Part shown: one piece after another, positions 11,860 through 47,405 of the stretch
How the letters are laid out: each line of letters opens with the position of its first letter
Position numbering within the stretch: position 1 is the stretch's first letter
Source of the DNA: Notospermus geniculatus
Lineage: Eukaryota; Nemertea; Pilidiophora; Heteronemertea; Lineidae
DNA: 64,000 nucleotides
Assembly (NCBI GenBank): GCA_002633025.1
Contig: NMRB01000376.1
Span: forward strand, 257,571 to 321,570
Direction of reading: 5' to 3'
Translations under genes and position numbers: made by a program
Notes under the pieces: model-generated
Told to the model about the DNA's origin: nothing
Databases searched by the model: none
Seen by the model: the letters and a program-made list of their open reading frames with translations, nothing else

Positions 11860-12445
11860 CCTTATCCCATTTCGCCATTTCCCACTTGCCTTCAAAAAGT
11901 ATGCATTCGGCTTCGCGATTTCGCCATAATTTCGCCTTTCAGCCCTTCTCCTATAGGCCTACCTCGCCTTATCTCATCTACCGTTACCTTTGTCTCTATT
12001 TGCCTTTTTCTACCTCGCCTTTTCCTATTTTGCCTCTGTTTCTTTTTGCCTTTTCTTTAGTGGCCTTTTCTAGTTTCTTCAAAATTCGCCTTTGTCTTTT
12101 TTCGCCTTGAGTCTTAAGCATGGCGCACACGAGCGACTAAAATGTGGCGGGCGACTACTAGGTCGCATGCGATAATTACCTTTGAGGTCGATCAGTGATG
12201 TCATCCGCGACATCACTGATCTCCCAGTGAAGCATTTGTTGCAAACGAGTCAAAAAAAACTAAAAATATGTTCAGTCGCTCCTGTAGTCGCAAGGCTAGT
12301 CGCCTAGAAAATCGCTCAAAAAATCGCTCGTGTGCGCCATGCTTTACTCTGCCTTGTCTCAATTCGCATTTGTCGAAATATGCCTTCTTCCTAATTCGCC
12401 TTCCCTCATCTTGCCTTTGCCCCGCTCTTATTTTGCCTTCCGTCT
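11860..12445 (+). repeat. Degenerate pyrimidine-rich TTCGCCTT repeat tract
   Basis: Irregularly repeated TTCGCCTT and TTGCCTT motifs on the plus strand, interrupted by the element at 12116-12344. Long frames here (up to 125 codons) arise from stop-poor C/T sequence and are not taken as genes. Confidence 0.7.
12116..12344. mobile_element. Inverted-repeat element inserted in the TTCGCCTT tract
   Basis: Ends AAGCATGGCGCACACGAGCG and its complement (to CGCCATGCTT) are inverted over about 20 bp. The surrounding TTCGCCTT tract resumes on both sides. Inside, GATCAGTGATGTC and GACATCACTGATC form a second hairpin at 12189-12221. Confidence 0.88.
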
Positions 12446-13409
12446 ATCGGCAGACTTTATATTGTGCGGTCGGCCCACCCGTCTGCAGACGGCCCCTGCA
12501 CAAGGACTCCCGGGCAAGGACTGTCGGTCGGCGCAACTTTTCGTCCCGGACATTTTGTCGCAGTCAATTCGGAAGTTATCGCATAGGCCCCAGTTGCGAC
12601 TTGTGTCTGTTCTAAGGGCCTACATGTTGAGAAACCCCACCACAACAACTTTGAACAGAGACCTAATAATTTTTATACTCTCTCTCTGGTTGGGAATCAA
12701 AGTGTAAAAGCCCCGTTTCCACTTTTTGAAGCTTTTCGCTGTCGCGCCGTGGTTCGGAGAGCGGTGCGGTCAGTTGAGACGACGTCGAAATGTACCACGA
12801 AAGAGTAAGATACATGTATCCTACCGTGAAATACAAAATATTAAGGGACTATATGCCATTATTTTAGGCATTTTACATATGTCGACGCAATGAAATTTAT
12901 ATAAATAGTCATCCCGGGATAGTCATTCAGTTCCGCTGGACTTCTTCCATGAGTCATTGGTCCGAGAAATTCAGGCAGTCATCGTGAAAAATGGTAGGCC
13001 TATATATAGGCCTATAGCATTGTCACTGTTTCATTAGGAAACAAAGGCCAATATTCAAATACGAATTTAATTACATATACATTGTAGGCCTATTGCTACC
13101 TCACGTTAATGGTAAGTGTTCAGGGCTAGCCTAGACGTATTCAAGCTAACAAGGGACCCGCTTTAACTTTTTATTACATGTTCGGGGGTGTGAAGCAGAT
13201 GTCTTTAAGAGGGGGCCTAATTGTCCCCAAGGTGACGGTGTTGTCACCAATGGGACGTGGAATCCCCATGGACAGCCCAACACAATTCCATTATGCTGTG
13301 CTAATTTGTGCTAATAAGGCATTTGATCCAAGGACAGGACTCGAATGAGAGTGCATTGCGCACACTGCCCAATCAGCCACTGGCAGGATTAGATAGAACC
13401 CGAAAGCAG

Positions 13410-13628
13410 CACAGGGACTTGAGGCATGCATTGCAGGGGTGGTGGGCGTGTTACAGAGGTCTAATAACAAACCCCCGAGTAATGCCCCGGTATACTGACG
13501 TATACCTAGTAGAAAAATTATTTTTCTACTAGGTATACGTCAGTATACCGGGGCATTACTCGGGGGTTTGTTATTAGACCTCTGTAACACGCCCACCACC
13601 CCTGCAATGCATGCCTCAAGTCCCTGTG
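13410..13628. mobile_element. Perfect palindromic hAT-like foldback with 8-bp target duplication
   Basis: Two 108-bp arms (13410-13517 and 13521-13628) are exactly reverse-complementary around a 3-base TTA loop. The ends are CACAGGGACTTGAGGC and its complement. GAAAGCAG flanks it at 13402-13409 and 13629-13636, an 8-bp target duplication typical of hAT transposition. No coding capacity. Perfect arms imply recent insertion or recent arm homogenisation. Confidence 0.95.
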
Positions 13629-14499
13629 GAAAGCAGGGTCCGAATCTGATGAAAGACGAAGAAAAATATTTAAATTAAACAATTCCTGAAGAAATGCTCA
13701 GAGTAGGAATATGGAAATTTGTCTGGAAAACAACTACATTGGAACCTCTCTTTTAAAGTCCCAGTTGCGCCTACTTTTTTACAACTTAAAGTTTAGGGCA
13801 TGAAATAATACGAAGGTTTAGAAATCAAACGATAAACGTAAACGTTAACGACAACGTTAATGTTGGGCCTACATTAACGTCTTATAGTTGCGTCTTCTCG
13901 CAGTGAGTTTTCTGTAGGCTACCCGATTGATTATCCCTATATACAGGATACAGGACGATTTTTTAAGAGTGTATAATGCTTATCAAGATGCTTTTTGTTT
14001 CACTTGAAAAATTCCAACTGGTAAAAAGTTATAACACATTTCATGGATTTCGTCAGAGGAGAATGTTGGCCTAATTTGATGACGTCATTGCAGGAATTTG
14101 CATAATGAGCATGCATTTTAGTGCTCTAATGGTTTTGCGCAACTATTCATGTGAAAGAATGAGGCCAGAAGTTTGTCTATCACTAAATATGTAAATAAAA
14201 ATGAACTTTACCTCCACATTGGATGGCTCAGATTTGATTTCATTTATTCCTGCAATGACATCACGCATAAATTAGCATTTTCGACCCTGGCAAGTTCCTT
14301 ACCATACGAATTTTCACACATATTTTTTATTCCGCGATATCTTCCAAACTACTCATCCGAATTTGACGCAACAAAAAGCAAAATATGTGTATTTGTGAAT
14401 TCTATGCACTTCAGTGTGGGCAATTTTGAGGTACAACTTGGTCTTTTTGGACACCTGCAAGATTGACCAAGTCTGCCCTTCATTGAGGGGTGTCCTGAT

Positions 14500-14640
14500 T
14501 AATACAGAGGTCGAAAATAAATATTTGGGGCGAAGACCCCGCTGTGGGGTCGAAAATTTGCAAATATCGGCGACGACTTGGATTATATTGTTTCGCATTA
14601 TTGTGTGTCGTTTTTTGTGCTCTAATTTGTCTTCCTCATA
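14500..14640. repeat. GGGGTCGAAAATTTGC dispersed repeat, diverged copy
   Basis: Shares GGGGTCGAAAATTTGCAAA and TGTGTCGTTTTTTGTGCTC with copies at 22880-23135, 44370-44640, 49395-49630, 54757-55211 and 58740-59005. No coding frame; a non-autonomous family of unknown class. Confidence 0.7.
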
Positions 14641-14742
14641 GAGGGGTGTCCATTAAGGGAGGGTTGTTAACATTCCAGATGTCTTGATTTGTAGCAGTAT
14701 ATTCCCTTCCTCATGAGGTGTGGAAAGCCTGAAAGGAATTTC

Positions 14743-15011
14743 TAAAGTATAATTCACCCTAACTTCAACATGGGCAAAGTGCCAAGCTTGGAAATGTGCA
14801 CAGGTCAGTGGTAAATAATCCATGTCACAGTTGCCTAATGATGTTAGGGTAACTTGGTTTACTTTCCATGAGCCTATAGCAAATCCAAGGTTTGCTCAGT
14901 CAATTAGTAAATCCAGTGTGGTTTGTGGTTTAATCATTGTGTTCATTTCATGGTGTCTGTTGCACAGGCCTGGCACTTTGCCCATGTTGAAGTTAGGTGA
15001 ATCATACCTTA
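14743..15011. mobile_element. TAAAGTATGATTCACC MITE, copy 1
   Basis: Ends TAAAGTATAATTCACCC and GAATCATACCTTA are inverted over about 42 bp, including CTTCAACATGGGCAAAGTG. Same family as 16001-16380, 27499-27732 and 28859-29128. Confidence 0.9.
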
Positions 15012-16000
15012 CACACCTCATGAGGGACAGGATATTTCCTGGATGAAAAAACTACCACAACCAAGTGAAGCAGTATAACTTTATTTCATGACAATTATTG
15101 ATGACAGTAGTACTTGTACTTAGCGCCCAATTAAACCTAAAGTTATGGCTAGTCTAGACAGAGAGAATATGATACCAGATATTCCGATTACCTATTTCTG
15201 ACTAGATATGACAATGAAAGCCAATACCATGTACTTGGTGTGAACACAATACCACTGTTTTGAAACAATTCTCATAAATTTGGCTCTACAGGCTCAAAAC
15301 TTGGGTGGCGTGCTCTTTTTCGTGGAGTTCTCAAAGCATTTGATGAGACACTCAAGGCCGTATGCTTCGGTTGGACTTTAGCCTGAAGTACGGTATAGCT
15401 GAAGTGAGACTTTCTCTTTGCTTGAAGCATTGAGAAAAGTCGGACTTTAATGAAAGTGCGGCTGAAGTCTGTCCCGAGCATACAGCCCTTTGGCACTGCG
15501 TGTCGGATCCGATTAAAATAGTGCATAGGGGTGTGATCAATGGAAATCACAGCGGGTGCTTCTGATGACTGATCACACTCCCACTCACTGGACAATGCAC
15601 AGAAAACAAAAGCTTTCATTACATGATACATATTTGCTCTATATTGAAGTGGGCCAATCATCAAAATGTCCAAATCCATAGTACCGGTACATGTACAATA
15701 TCAATGATTACTAGCATCTTACTTGTCACACATTGGCTGCAGCACATGTAAGCTAACCAACCATAACCAAGCCATGATTATTGAGAGCAACACAGATATT
15801 TTTGGCTCCATCATCATAAAGCATCAAGAAAAAGACATTGACTCTTCAAACCACAGGCGTGAGTTGATATCTACAAACTGATTTGCTCAGATAAGTTAGG
15901 GTACATAACCATGCAAGGCCATAGAATCCGTGGCCGGTATTTCAATTCATTTGGTACACAACATTTTAAGAAAATTTGCCAATTTGTTTTTCACAAAGGA

Positions 16001-16380
16001 TAAAGTATGATTCACCCCAACTTCAATATGGGCAAAGTGCCAAGCTTGGAAATGTGCACAAGTCAGTGGTAAATAATCCATGTCGCAGTTACCTAATGAT
16101 GTTAGGGTCACATGAACAGCCTACAGCAAACACTCCAAGGTTGTGCTCAGTCAACTGGTAAATACCGGGGTATTGTGTTTTGTGGTTTAATCATTATGTT
16201 CATTTTATGGTGTCTGTTGTATAGGCCTGGGCCCATATTCATAAAAGTACTAAAGTCTAAGTATGATACTTATCTTTTGTGTGGAACAAAAAGGATAAGT
16301 GTCACACTTAGACGTAAGTACTTTTATGAATATGGGTCCTGGCACTTGCCATTTTGAAGTTAGCGTGAATCGTACTTTAT
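16001..16380. mobile_element. TAAAGTATGATTCACC MITE, copy 2, interrupted
   Basis: Same ends and body as copy 1, but split at 16230 by a 107-bp foldback with a CCTGG target duplication. Removing it restores the usual GGCCTGGCACTT sequence. Confidence 0.9.
16231..16337. mobile_element. Foldback nested in another MITE, 5-bp target duplication
   Basis: Inverted ends GCCCATATTCATAAAAGTAC and GTACTTTTATGAATATGGG; CCTGG is duplicated at 16226-16230 and 16338-16342. The host element is known uninterrupted at 14743, so the borders are exact. Confidence 0.92.
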
Positions 16381-17916
16381 TCAGTGTTGACAATGTCCAA
16401 CTTATGGCCTATGTAACTTTGATAGGAACAAAATAGAGAGAGGGGGTGCTATACAAAAACTTGGCATCTCTGATTCAGAGCAGTCTCAGTCCTGCAACAA
16501 TATTTACTTGTGCAAAATTGAAGAGGGAACTGGAATCATCGACATTAACATCATAACAAGCGTTCGCCAATGCAGGAAATACACACCATTCATTTATTTC
16601 ATATTAGTAATTGTTACATGTTTATTCATACATATACCATGAATCCAAATGGGCAGATATTTCTGTCTACAAATGACTATAAACAGTACACCAAGGCTTA
16701 TTATAAATGAAATCCCTTCAGAACAAATGCTGAGGACTGCTTCAAAAACCGCACTGTCCACTGGTCCAGCACAATAATGACTGGATACAAAAAATTCTTC
16801 CTGAAGCCTGGTCTAAAAATGCATAAGTCTGCACAAAAATAAATTAAATGAAGGGCCAAGGAGGATGACATAATTGCTAGGAAAAAGTTCCTCCCAGTGG
16901 CCCTCGAAAGAAGCACTGTAGTGTAAAATCACTTCTATTCGTGGGTTATATTTTTGCACGGGTGTTGTGATCGCGAAAAAACTAAACACACGCATTTGAA
17001 GAGAACTTGTGCATTACAACCCGAGCAAACGGCAAACTTATGACTGTTGAGGAAACGAAATATGATGAAAATGAAATGTACATGAATATAAGTGATTCTA
17101 CATTACTCGAAATAGCCTATAGACAACCACCACTACATGCCATAAGCAACACCACTATGAAGCCAATTATTTGTGCCGAAATACGAAATTGTGGGACATC
17201 CATACATTCAACTCTCTGGGGTATAGGTCATCATTATATTTGTCACACAGGACCGTGCTGAACTGTAATGTGATTATGGCCAAAGAGTATCGAAACAATA
17301 TGGTTTAACCACTCCTGTGCCAATTCAAGGTATAGCGGGACATTATGTTGTGACGCAGGAAAATCGTTGGTTGCTGAGAGCAGGGGTCAAGACCCCCTAG
17401 ATCCATGCCTGAATTCAAGAAGTTGTACAGAAATTTCAAATTACTATGAGCCGAATTCTACAGGCGTATTTTAGAGAAATATCAAATGAATTTAATTGTA
17501 AGAACCAAACTCCCCCAAGGGTCGGACAGAACACAGAAACGAACCACAAATTGGAAGGTCCTGGACAGATTGGGCTCTGCTTAATAGTGTTTCAGGCCTC
17601 CTTATTAGGCTAACACTGTATCAGCTAAAATCCCAAATTTTGTACACACAAACTCTGTTAACAGAGGCCATGCAGGAAATAGTGGGCGTGTGTTCACATC
17701 AGACACTGAGGGGTTTGGGTGTTGATCGAATATTCTTCAAACACTAAGCCTCGAAAGTGAAGAACACGAAGACTCCATCTCAGGCCAAGGAGAATGCCTT
17801 GTACAGTGCATCATGGTGTGCAGTGACCATGAACATATCTGGTGACCTTGACCTGACACAAGTCCTCATGCTTCAATGACCTTGACCTTGCTTTTGCAGC
17901 AAGGTCTCCGAAACAT

Positions 17917-17972
17917 GTGATGTTGTTGGGTTTGCTTGCTAAGCCCTTAGCTGAATAACCCAACAACATCAC
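17917..17972. repeat. Hairpin, GTGATGTTGTTGGGTT arms
   Basis: GTGATGTTGTTGGGTT is mirrored exactly by AACCCAACAACATCAC around a 24-base loop. Confidence 0.85.
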
Positions 17973-18112
17973 CTTTATCAGCCTTTATACATTGCACAAA
18001 GAGTCAATCCATGCTTTTTTCTTTTTTCACCTATAAATCAACTGACAGAGGAGACTGCAGACAAAAAGCTGTCAAGTATTTACATGTATTTTGTATTTCA
18101 TTTTTCCATCAG

Positions 18113-18369
18113 GGCCGAAGCAATTGCATTATTGGCCCTGGTATTAAAGTATGGAGGAGGCCATCTCAAGTTACCCATGTTCCCTACTTGGATGGGGTCT
18201 TTTACTTGCCCTTGCAAAGACACAAGGTACAAGGCACCACGGCTTACTGTCCCATGCGACGGACGTGAAGAGCTGGGAATGAAATCCCAAATGGCCCGGG
18301 CTGGATTCGAACCCAGGACCTGCCGCTTGCTAAGCGGACGTGATAATCTCTAGGCTATCAGGCTCTTCA
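18113..18369 (-). mobile_element. tRNA-derived SINE, copy 1
   Basis: On the minus strand it starts GAGCCTGATAGCCTAGAG (A-box-like) and has a B box in GGGTTCGAATCCAGCC, then a non-tRNA body shared with 43914-44200. The anticodon-region stem is degenerate, so it is a SINE and not a tRNA gene. Confidence 0.85.
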
Positions 18370-19913
18370 GCTGTCAAGCGATGACATAAGGAAGTCTCTG
18401 CAAAACTAGCTGAACACACAGCAAATCAAATTCCTTCACGCCATACTTGACTCAAATTTTCAGCTGATGTTGCTGCTTATGATAGCATAACCTTCACATT
18501 CTGACTCAATATAGTGCACCGGCCATGTAGGAATTGCCCCAGAGAAATTCAAATCGAAGCTTAACCAGTAAGCCATTATGACTAGTACAGATGTCCCACA
18601 TGATATGCAGTAATTGACAACGATGTTTTTCTTCTAAAACCGTTTTGATGACAATCTACTGATGATGCGCTGATTACCAATTAGGATTACGCCCCGGGCA
18701 GAACTCGCAACCCACACGTAATGAATCCTTCATAATGATTTTCGTACATTAAATCAGCAGGACATGGAGGTGATATGGCAGAAATTAATCTGACATGAAA
18801 TCTTGAAGATTTCATACTGAAAAGGGGGCCACGAAATGAAATTTGGACAATTTCAGACTCTTGGGAATATTCCCATCATGTAAAAAGCAATACCATATAC
18901 ACAAATATTTTTGCAGGATACTATTTCACGAATTGAATATTTTTGTCTGTTTCGCGTGGTGGATTAATGTTCGCGTCAAGGACAGGGAAGGGCAACTGAC
19001 TGAGTAGATGGGGGGAACTTTTATGCATGTATTAATATTCGTGGCGAAATTTTGATTTCGTGACTTTCGTGCGAATTTTTACACAGGAAAATATTTGCGT
19101 ATACGGTATATTGACCTATTCTGGCAAAAGACCCATCAATTACTACACTTGCTTTTGATCCAGAAAAGCTATATCTACAGCACTCTCGGCCCAACAGATG
19201 CAACGGACAAGTTAATTATTATATTGAGAGCAAAATTAGGGACTTAACTCAGATACTTTCCCACACCATTCTTTAGCATAATCAAAACTTCATACATGTA
19301 CACTTCACCAGACCTGGGAAATGTTTTCAGAATGTGGTCCTTCCAACTTCTCCAGAAACAAGCCACACAAGGATTTTCTGAAAATTTCTTGCCGAAAGCA
19401 CCACAGAACATTAATAATATGCACATTATGAAGCCGATTTGTGTCTAATCATCTTTCCATCAAGTTAGCATTTTCGAATAAATACATAATTGAGATTTTA
19501 CAAACTACATGCAAGATATTGCTGTACATTTATAAGACTTGCTTTTTTCAGTGAAACGGTTCAATTGATACATATGAAATCGGCCACACACCAGGACTAA
19601 ATATACAATACACAGATCTGTCGAAGGTGATGATTTCCAAATAATTCTGCAGGTGAATTCGATTGCAATTCTCCAGTAAAATGACCATAACCCCTTCTGA
19701 CAAAATTATCACCGTAAGCGTCGAGACCGTAATACACAACCCAGAAACTCATTGTAGTCCGTCTAGGACATACATATATTTTAGCTCGAATACATTTCTC
19801 CATATTTTCATCCAGACATCTGAAGCAGTTAATTCTACAGCAAAAAGTTAATGGGTGATGCAGTACAATATTTGCTTACTTCTACACATGTGAAGTCAGG
19901 GATTGAGCCAGTG

Positions 19914-20221
19914 GACAGACAATGAAGTCTGTCAGTGATTGGCACAGAAGTCTGTCAATGATTGACACTAAAGTCTGTCAATGATTGACACTGAAGTCTG
20001 TCAATGATTGACACTAAAGTCTGTCAATGATTGACACTAAAGTCTGTCAATGATTGACACTAAAGTCTGTCAATGATTGACACTAAAGTCTGTCAATGAC
20101 TGACACTGAAGTCTGCCAATGATAGACACTAAAGTCTGTCAATGACTCACACTGAAGTCTGTCAATGATTGACACTAAAGTCTGTCAATGACTCACACTG
20201 AAGTCTGTCAATGTTTGACTG
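19914..20221 (+). repeat. 22-bp minisatellite AAGTCTGTCAATGATTGACACT
   Basis: About 14 head-to-tail units of 22 bp, with unit variants (ACTCACACTG, GATAGACA) interspersed in a higher-order pattern. Each unit contains the palindrome GTCAATGATTGAC, so a single strand can form a row of small hairpins. Confidence 0.95.
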
Positions 20222-21817
20222 TGTCTAAATGAACAGACATTCTAATTACTACCTCATTCCCTGAAAACACATGTCAATCAATCCAATCCTGTCGACGTCT
20301 TCCTTCCTTCGTTAAACACTCCATAATTATGTTGAAATGATGTCATGACGTTTCAGTGAAGACAGCGGAGGTCACACGTAATGTTGCATGATGTGCCTTT
20401 ATGATTTACCTGAAAAAAAAGTGAGAAGGAAATCATTCAGTGAAGCACTGCACCAACAAGGAACTGCACCAAGGTTGTTGTTCTGATTATAAATTCCCTT
20501 TTTTTTCTTGAAATCACTCGAGTAAAATGCAAATGAATTTTTTTCAGTAGTCATGATTTGGGTAGGTCCCGGTGGGATAGCCGGAGGGAGGGTGCTGAAT
20601 GAAGTGCTGTTGCACAACATGCAAACTCTACGGCTGTGAATGCCATTAATGCAAATCGGTATTATAAGCTGAGTAACAGTGCTACTAGAGTTCTAGTGGT
20701 CACAACAGATGAAAACAAGTGCACAATCCACAAGCACAGAAATGAAGGTGTTAAGTTAACTCAAACAGTGAGAATACATCTGTTTGTTTACCTGAGGGGG
20801 TACTTTGTAATCTTCTAACCGGGACAGGGTCAGCTGATCGCTGACTCAAGTTGTTTAATGACTGGTTGCTATGAAAGCAAAATAATTCAAACAAAAAATA
20901 AGCTAATTCACGAAATATACCATGCAAATGAATAATATTAATAAAATAATAAAGAAAAGAAAATAATTTGCAAGGCCATGTATGCAGGAGGTGATTTCAT
21001 TAAACTTAAGGCCAAGTCTTGAGGTTATGATATACCAGGGCCAGCTCTGATATGATATTTGGAAACTTTTAGCCAAATCGGTGCATTTGAGGCTCAATTT
21101 CTGACCTTGATACTCAGTTGAACAATGAATCAAGTTTGATTATTTCAGCCAAGTCACCCTTGAGGTTTTAACCAATCAGGTTTGGTTGGATGCCGATTAT
21201 CAGCGCTGGTCCTGTACACCTTACACCTGAGATGACCTATAACTAACTGCACAGGGTACAACATTAATGGCAAAGGAAGGTGCTTCTACAAAGTTTGCAA
21301 TTTTATGGTCCCTAACCCTACACTAAGAATTACCACACTGGATACGGTGGGAAGCCTTACGAGGAAGCCACACCCAAATTGACAGATTAAAACAAGTACA
21401 ACACACAGTCGTCCAGGTTCCAGATGATTAAATTTTTGTACAGAATATACAAAATGTGTTGCGTCACTGTCGAAGCCAATTACCTTATAATTCAAAACTT
21501 TGGGTCCATAATTTTAAAACTATGTGAATCATCAGAGACTAGGTAAATGCCTCATCTCTCGCACTTATTGGAGAAAATGGTAGGCACCATAAATGGTCTC
21601 CCAGGATGATACCAACATGGCATCCTTAGGGCTTAACATGTTGGATATTGGGGGAATAACATGGAGATAAAATAAACTGGAATCAGGCATGTGAAGAAAG
21701 GCTCAGTACAGAAACCTAGAGGACTGTAAGTTCTACGGACTTCTACAACTAAAATACCACTAAACAGAGATACAACAGAGAAAACAATGCCTCCTGAGTG
21801 AGTTAAGGGTGCAATAC

Positions 21818-45400
<23,583 letters not shown>

Positions 45401-46019
45401 GGTTTAAGAGTTATTTCGTGGACTTCTCACAAAAATCCCAGGCAGTGCCGATGAAAGTGGTGAATGAACAAACTTCTTGGCAGAAAAATCACTCAATCCT
45501 ATCAGAATCTGTGAGGGCGGCCGGTTGACATCATCATGATTTTCAGACAAAATGTCAGACAGCCATGGCCATGTTCGTAGACCGAGATTAAAGCGATTTT
45601 CTTTCCATCACGTGGAGATATGACAAATATACTAATGTTTGAATGATAAATGAGATTTTGCTCTATCAATAGGACAGGTCGTGATTGATATTTCGACAGT
45701 TAGTGATGAATATTGGTGAAAATTCGAGGACAACCCACAAAAATTTCATGAAAATCCTGCCATATTTATCCACAGTGAATCATGGGAATTGACGTCAGCT
45801 ATGGACACAATAAAAATAGCTAAATGAAAGATATTACTCAAATTTATAAATTTAAAATTCTGAAATATTATTTTTATTGCTGAATTTAACTTCGTAGTCA
45901 AAACTAATATGATTGTGGACGCGAGCCGACTTTATTGTTCGGTAATTTTCGGGCAACCTCGGGTCTCACTGTCCAGTTTAGATTAGTACATCGCCTGGCG
46001 GTAGGTGGCAGCAGCTGAC

Positions 46020-46060
46020 GGTGAAGATAGAGTTCACTCTCCAACCATGGAGGTAGGCCT
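46020..46060 (+). promoter_or_regulatory. Possible upstream first exon, ATGGAG/GTAGGCC
   Basis: CCAACCATGGAG (ATG at 46047) is followed directly by a donor-like GTAGGC at 46053, 650 bp from the kinesin start on the other strand. It could be the end of a plus-strand first exon in the shared intergenic region, but there is no partner exon in evidence. Confidence 0.15.
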
Positions 46061-46196
46061 ATAATAAATATGCTCCAACACCTTGCTCCAACACACTATA
46101 GGGTGGGCCAGAGAAAGTGTCCCTCGAACAAAAATAGCATTTCTAGTGTTTCCCTAATTGTTCCGCTAAGTAGTGAGTGTCACATCACCGCCGTTT

Positions 46197-46321
46197 GAGG
46201 AGCCGCCCAACCTCGTCCCCAGGGGTATAGTTCGCTCAGACAACCTCGGACCACTCGCTCACTGACGCGACCGCCATATTGTCAGAAAGCGAACGACCCC
46301 TGGGAACGAGGTTGGGAGCCG
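46197..46321. repeat. Foldback in the divergent intergenic region
   Basis: GCCCAACCTCGTCCCCAGGGG faces CCCCTGGGAACGAGGTTGGG over a 70-bp centre. Confidence 0.85.
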
Positions 46322-46387
46322 CCAACATGTTCAGTCTAATATCTCAGTCTATATCAACACTCAGTGTTGCGGCCCCCTTTCATCATT

Positions 46388-46802
46388 GTAGAGCCATCTC
46401 AATCACGAAACGAATGGCAATGTTCAGTAAATTGGCGGCCTCCTTTATAGGAGCTGTCAGCGAGTTGACCACTAGGTGTCACTAGGGCCCAATTCAATGC
46501 ATCTATAGCGGACCCAGTCATTATCGATCGAGCAGCGATCATAATAGATTTCCTGTACATTTGGTCCGCTAAGACTGTGCTGCCATCTGTTAGCAATATG
46601 CGCGGCTGACTGCTCCTATTAATGTAAGATCCATCTCACGAAATTAATGGCAAAGTTCAGTAATTGGCGCCTCTTTTAATTAATGTGAGATCCATCTCAC
46701 GATATGAATGGCAAAGTTCAGTAATGGGCGGCCTCCTTTACTTAATGTGAGAATCCAGATCTCACTTTCACGAAATGAATGGCAAAGTTCAGTAATTTGC
46801 CA
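46388..46802 (+). repeat. Imperfect 60-bp tandem units
   Basis: Units of about 60 bp containing CACGAAATGAATGGCAAAG, TTCAGTAATTGGCGGCC and TTAATGTGAGATCCATC start near 46390, 46620, 46678 and 46742. The first is separated from the others by about 170 bp of unrelated sequence. Confidence 0.85.
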
Positions 46803-46941
46803 CAGAGGTGCTGATAAACAAGTGAAATTAAAATGGGACGAGGTCTTAGAAAAAAACACGACGATTCAAGCTTTCTGCACCGCGGTACCACGACCCCCTC
46901 CCGCCGGATGGACACGGGGCTGATACCATGATATATCGCTA

Positions 46942-47200
46942 TCCGTCCAGCGGAGCATCGCAGCACTCAATATACTGACCGTCCCGGCTGAATCGACCAC
47001 CACCAGGAGGGCTTAGTACACTCTTAGCAAAAAAGGTTCCAAGAGGGTTCTTTGGCCTGTCATGGAACCTTTTGGTACTAAAAGGTTCTATCTGGAACCA
47101 TTTAGAGCAATTAGGGAGTGCGCCCGTCCAGCGGAGCACCGCAGCACCAATACTGAAACCGTCCCGGCTGCATCGACCACCACCAGGAGGGCTTCACAAT
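46942..47200 (+). repeat. Direct duplication of a 75-bp block around a short insert
   Basis: GTCCAGCGGAGCATCGCAGC through CACCACCAGGAGGGCTT occurs at 46944-47015 and 47126-47195. Between them lies an element with CACTCTTAGCAAAAAAGGTT and repeated GGTTC...GAACC pairs that can fold. The blocks look GC-rich and promoter-like but no function can be assigned. Confidence 0.85.
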
Positions 47201-47405
47201 ACGTACTGTACAGTACGTAGAGTCAGGCCTCCGGTGGGTGTGGTCATCTTTGTTTTAAGTCCTCTATGAATAAGTTTTAAATTATGAGACTACGGCACAG
47301 CATCATTCATTCTCCCCTTGAAGGAACGAAAGCCGATAGGACGCGCCAATCGGAGCTGAGCCTTAGGGCTGGGAGGGAAGGGGAAATAAAGAAGTCAAGT
47401 CACTA

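Noticed and set aside
12268-12707. Overlapping frames of 115 and 125 codons
   Set aside because: They run through the stop-poor pyrimidine tract and part of a MITE in two frames at once.
15272-15679. 135-codon minus-strand frame
   Set aside because: No splice signals, no domain I recognise, and a second shifted frame is also open over the same bases. Kept as unexplained, not as a gene.
19914-20221. CRISPR-like repeated array
   Set aside because: Units are head to tail with no unique spacers; this is a minisatellite in an animal genome.
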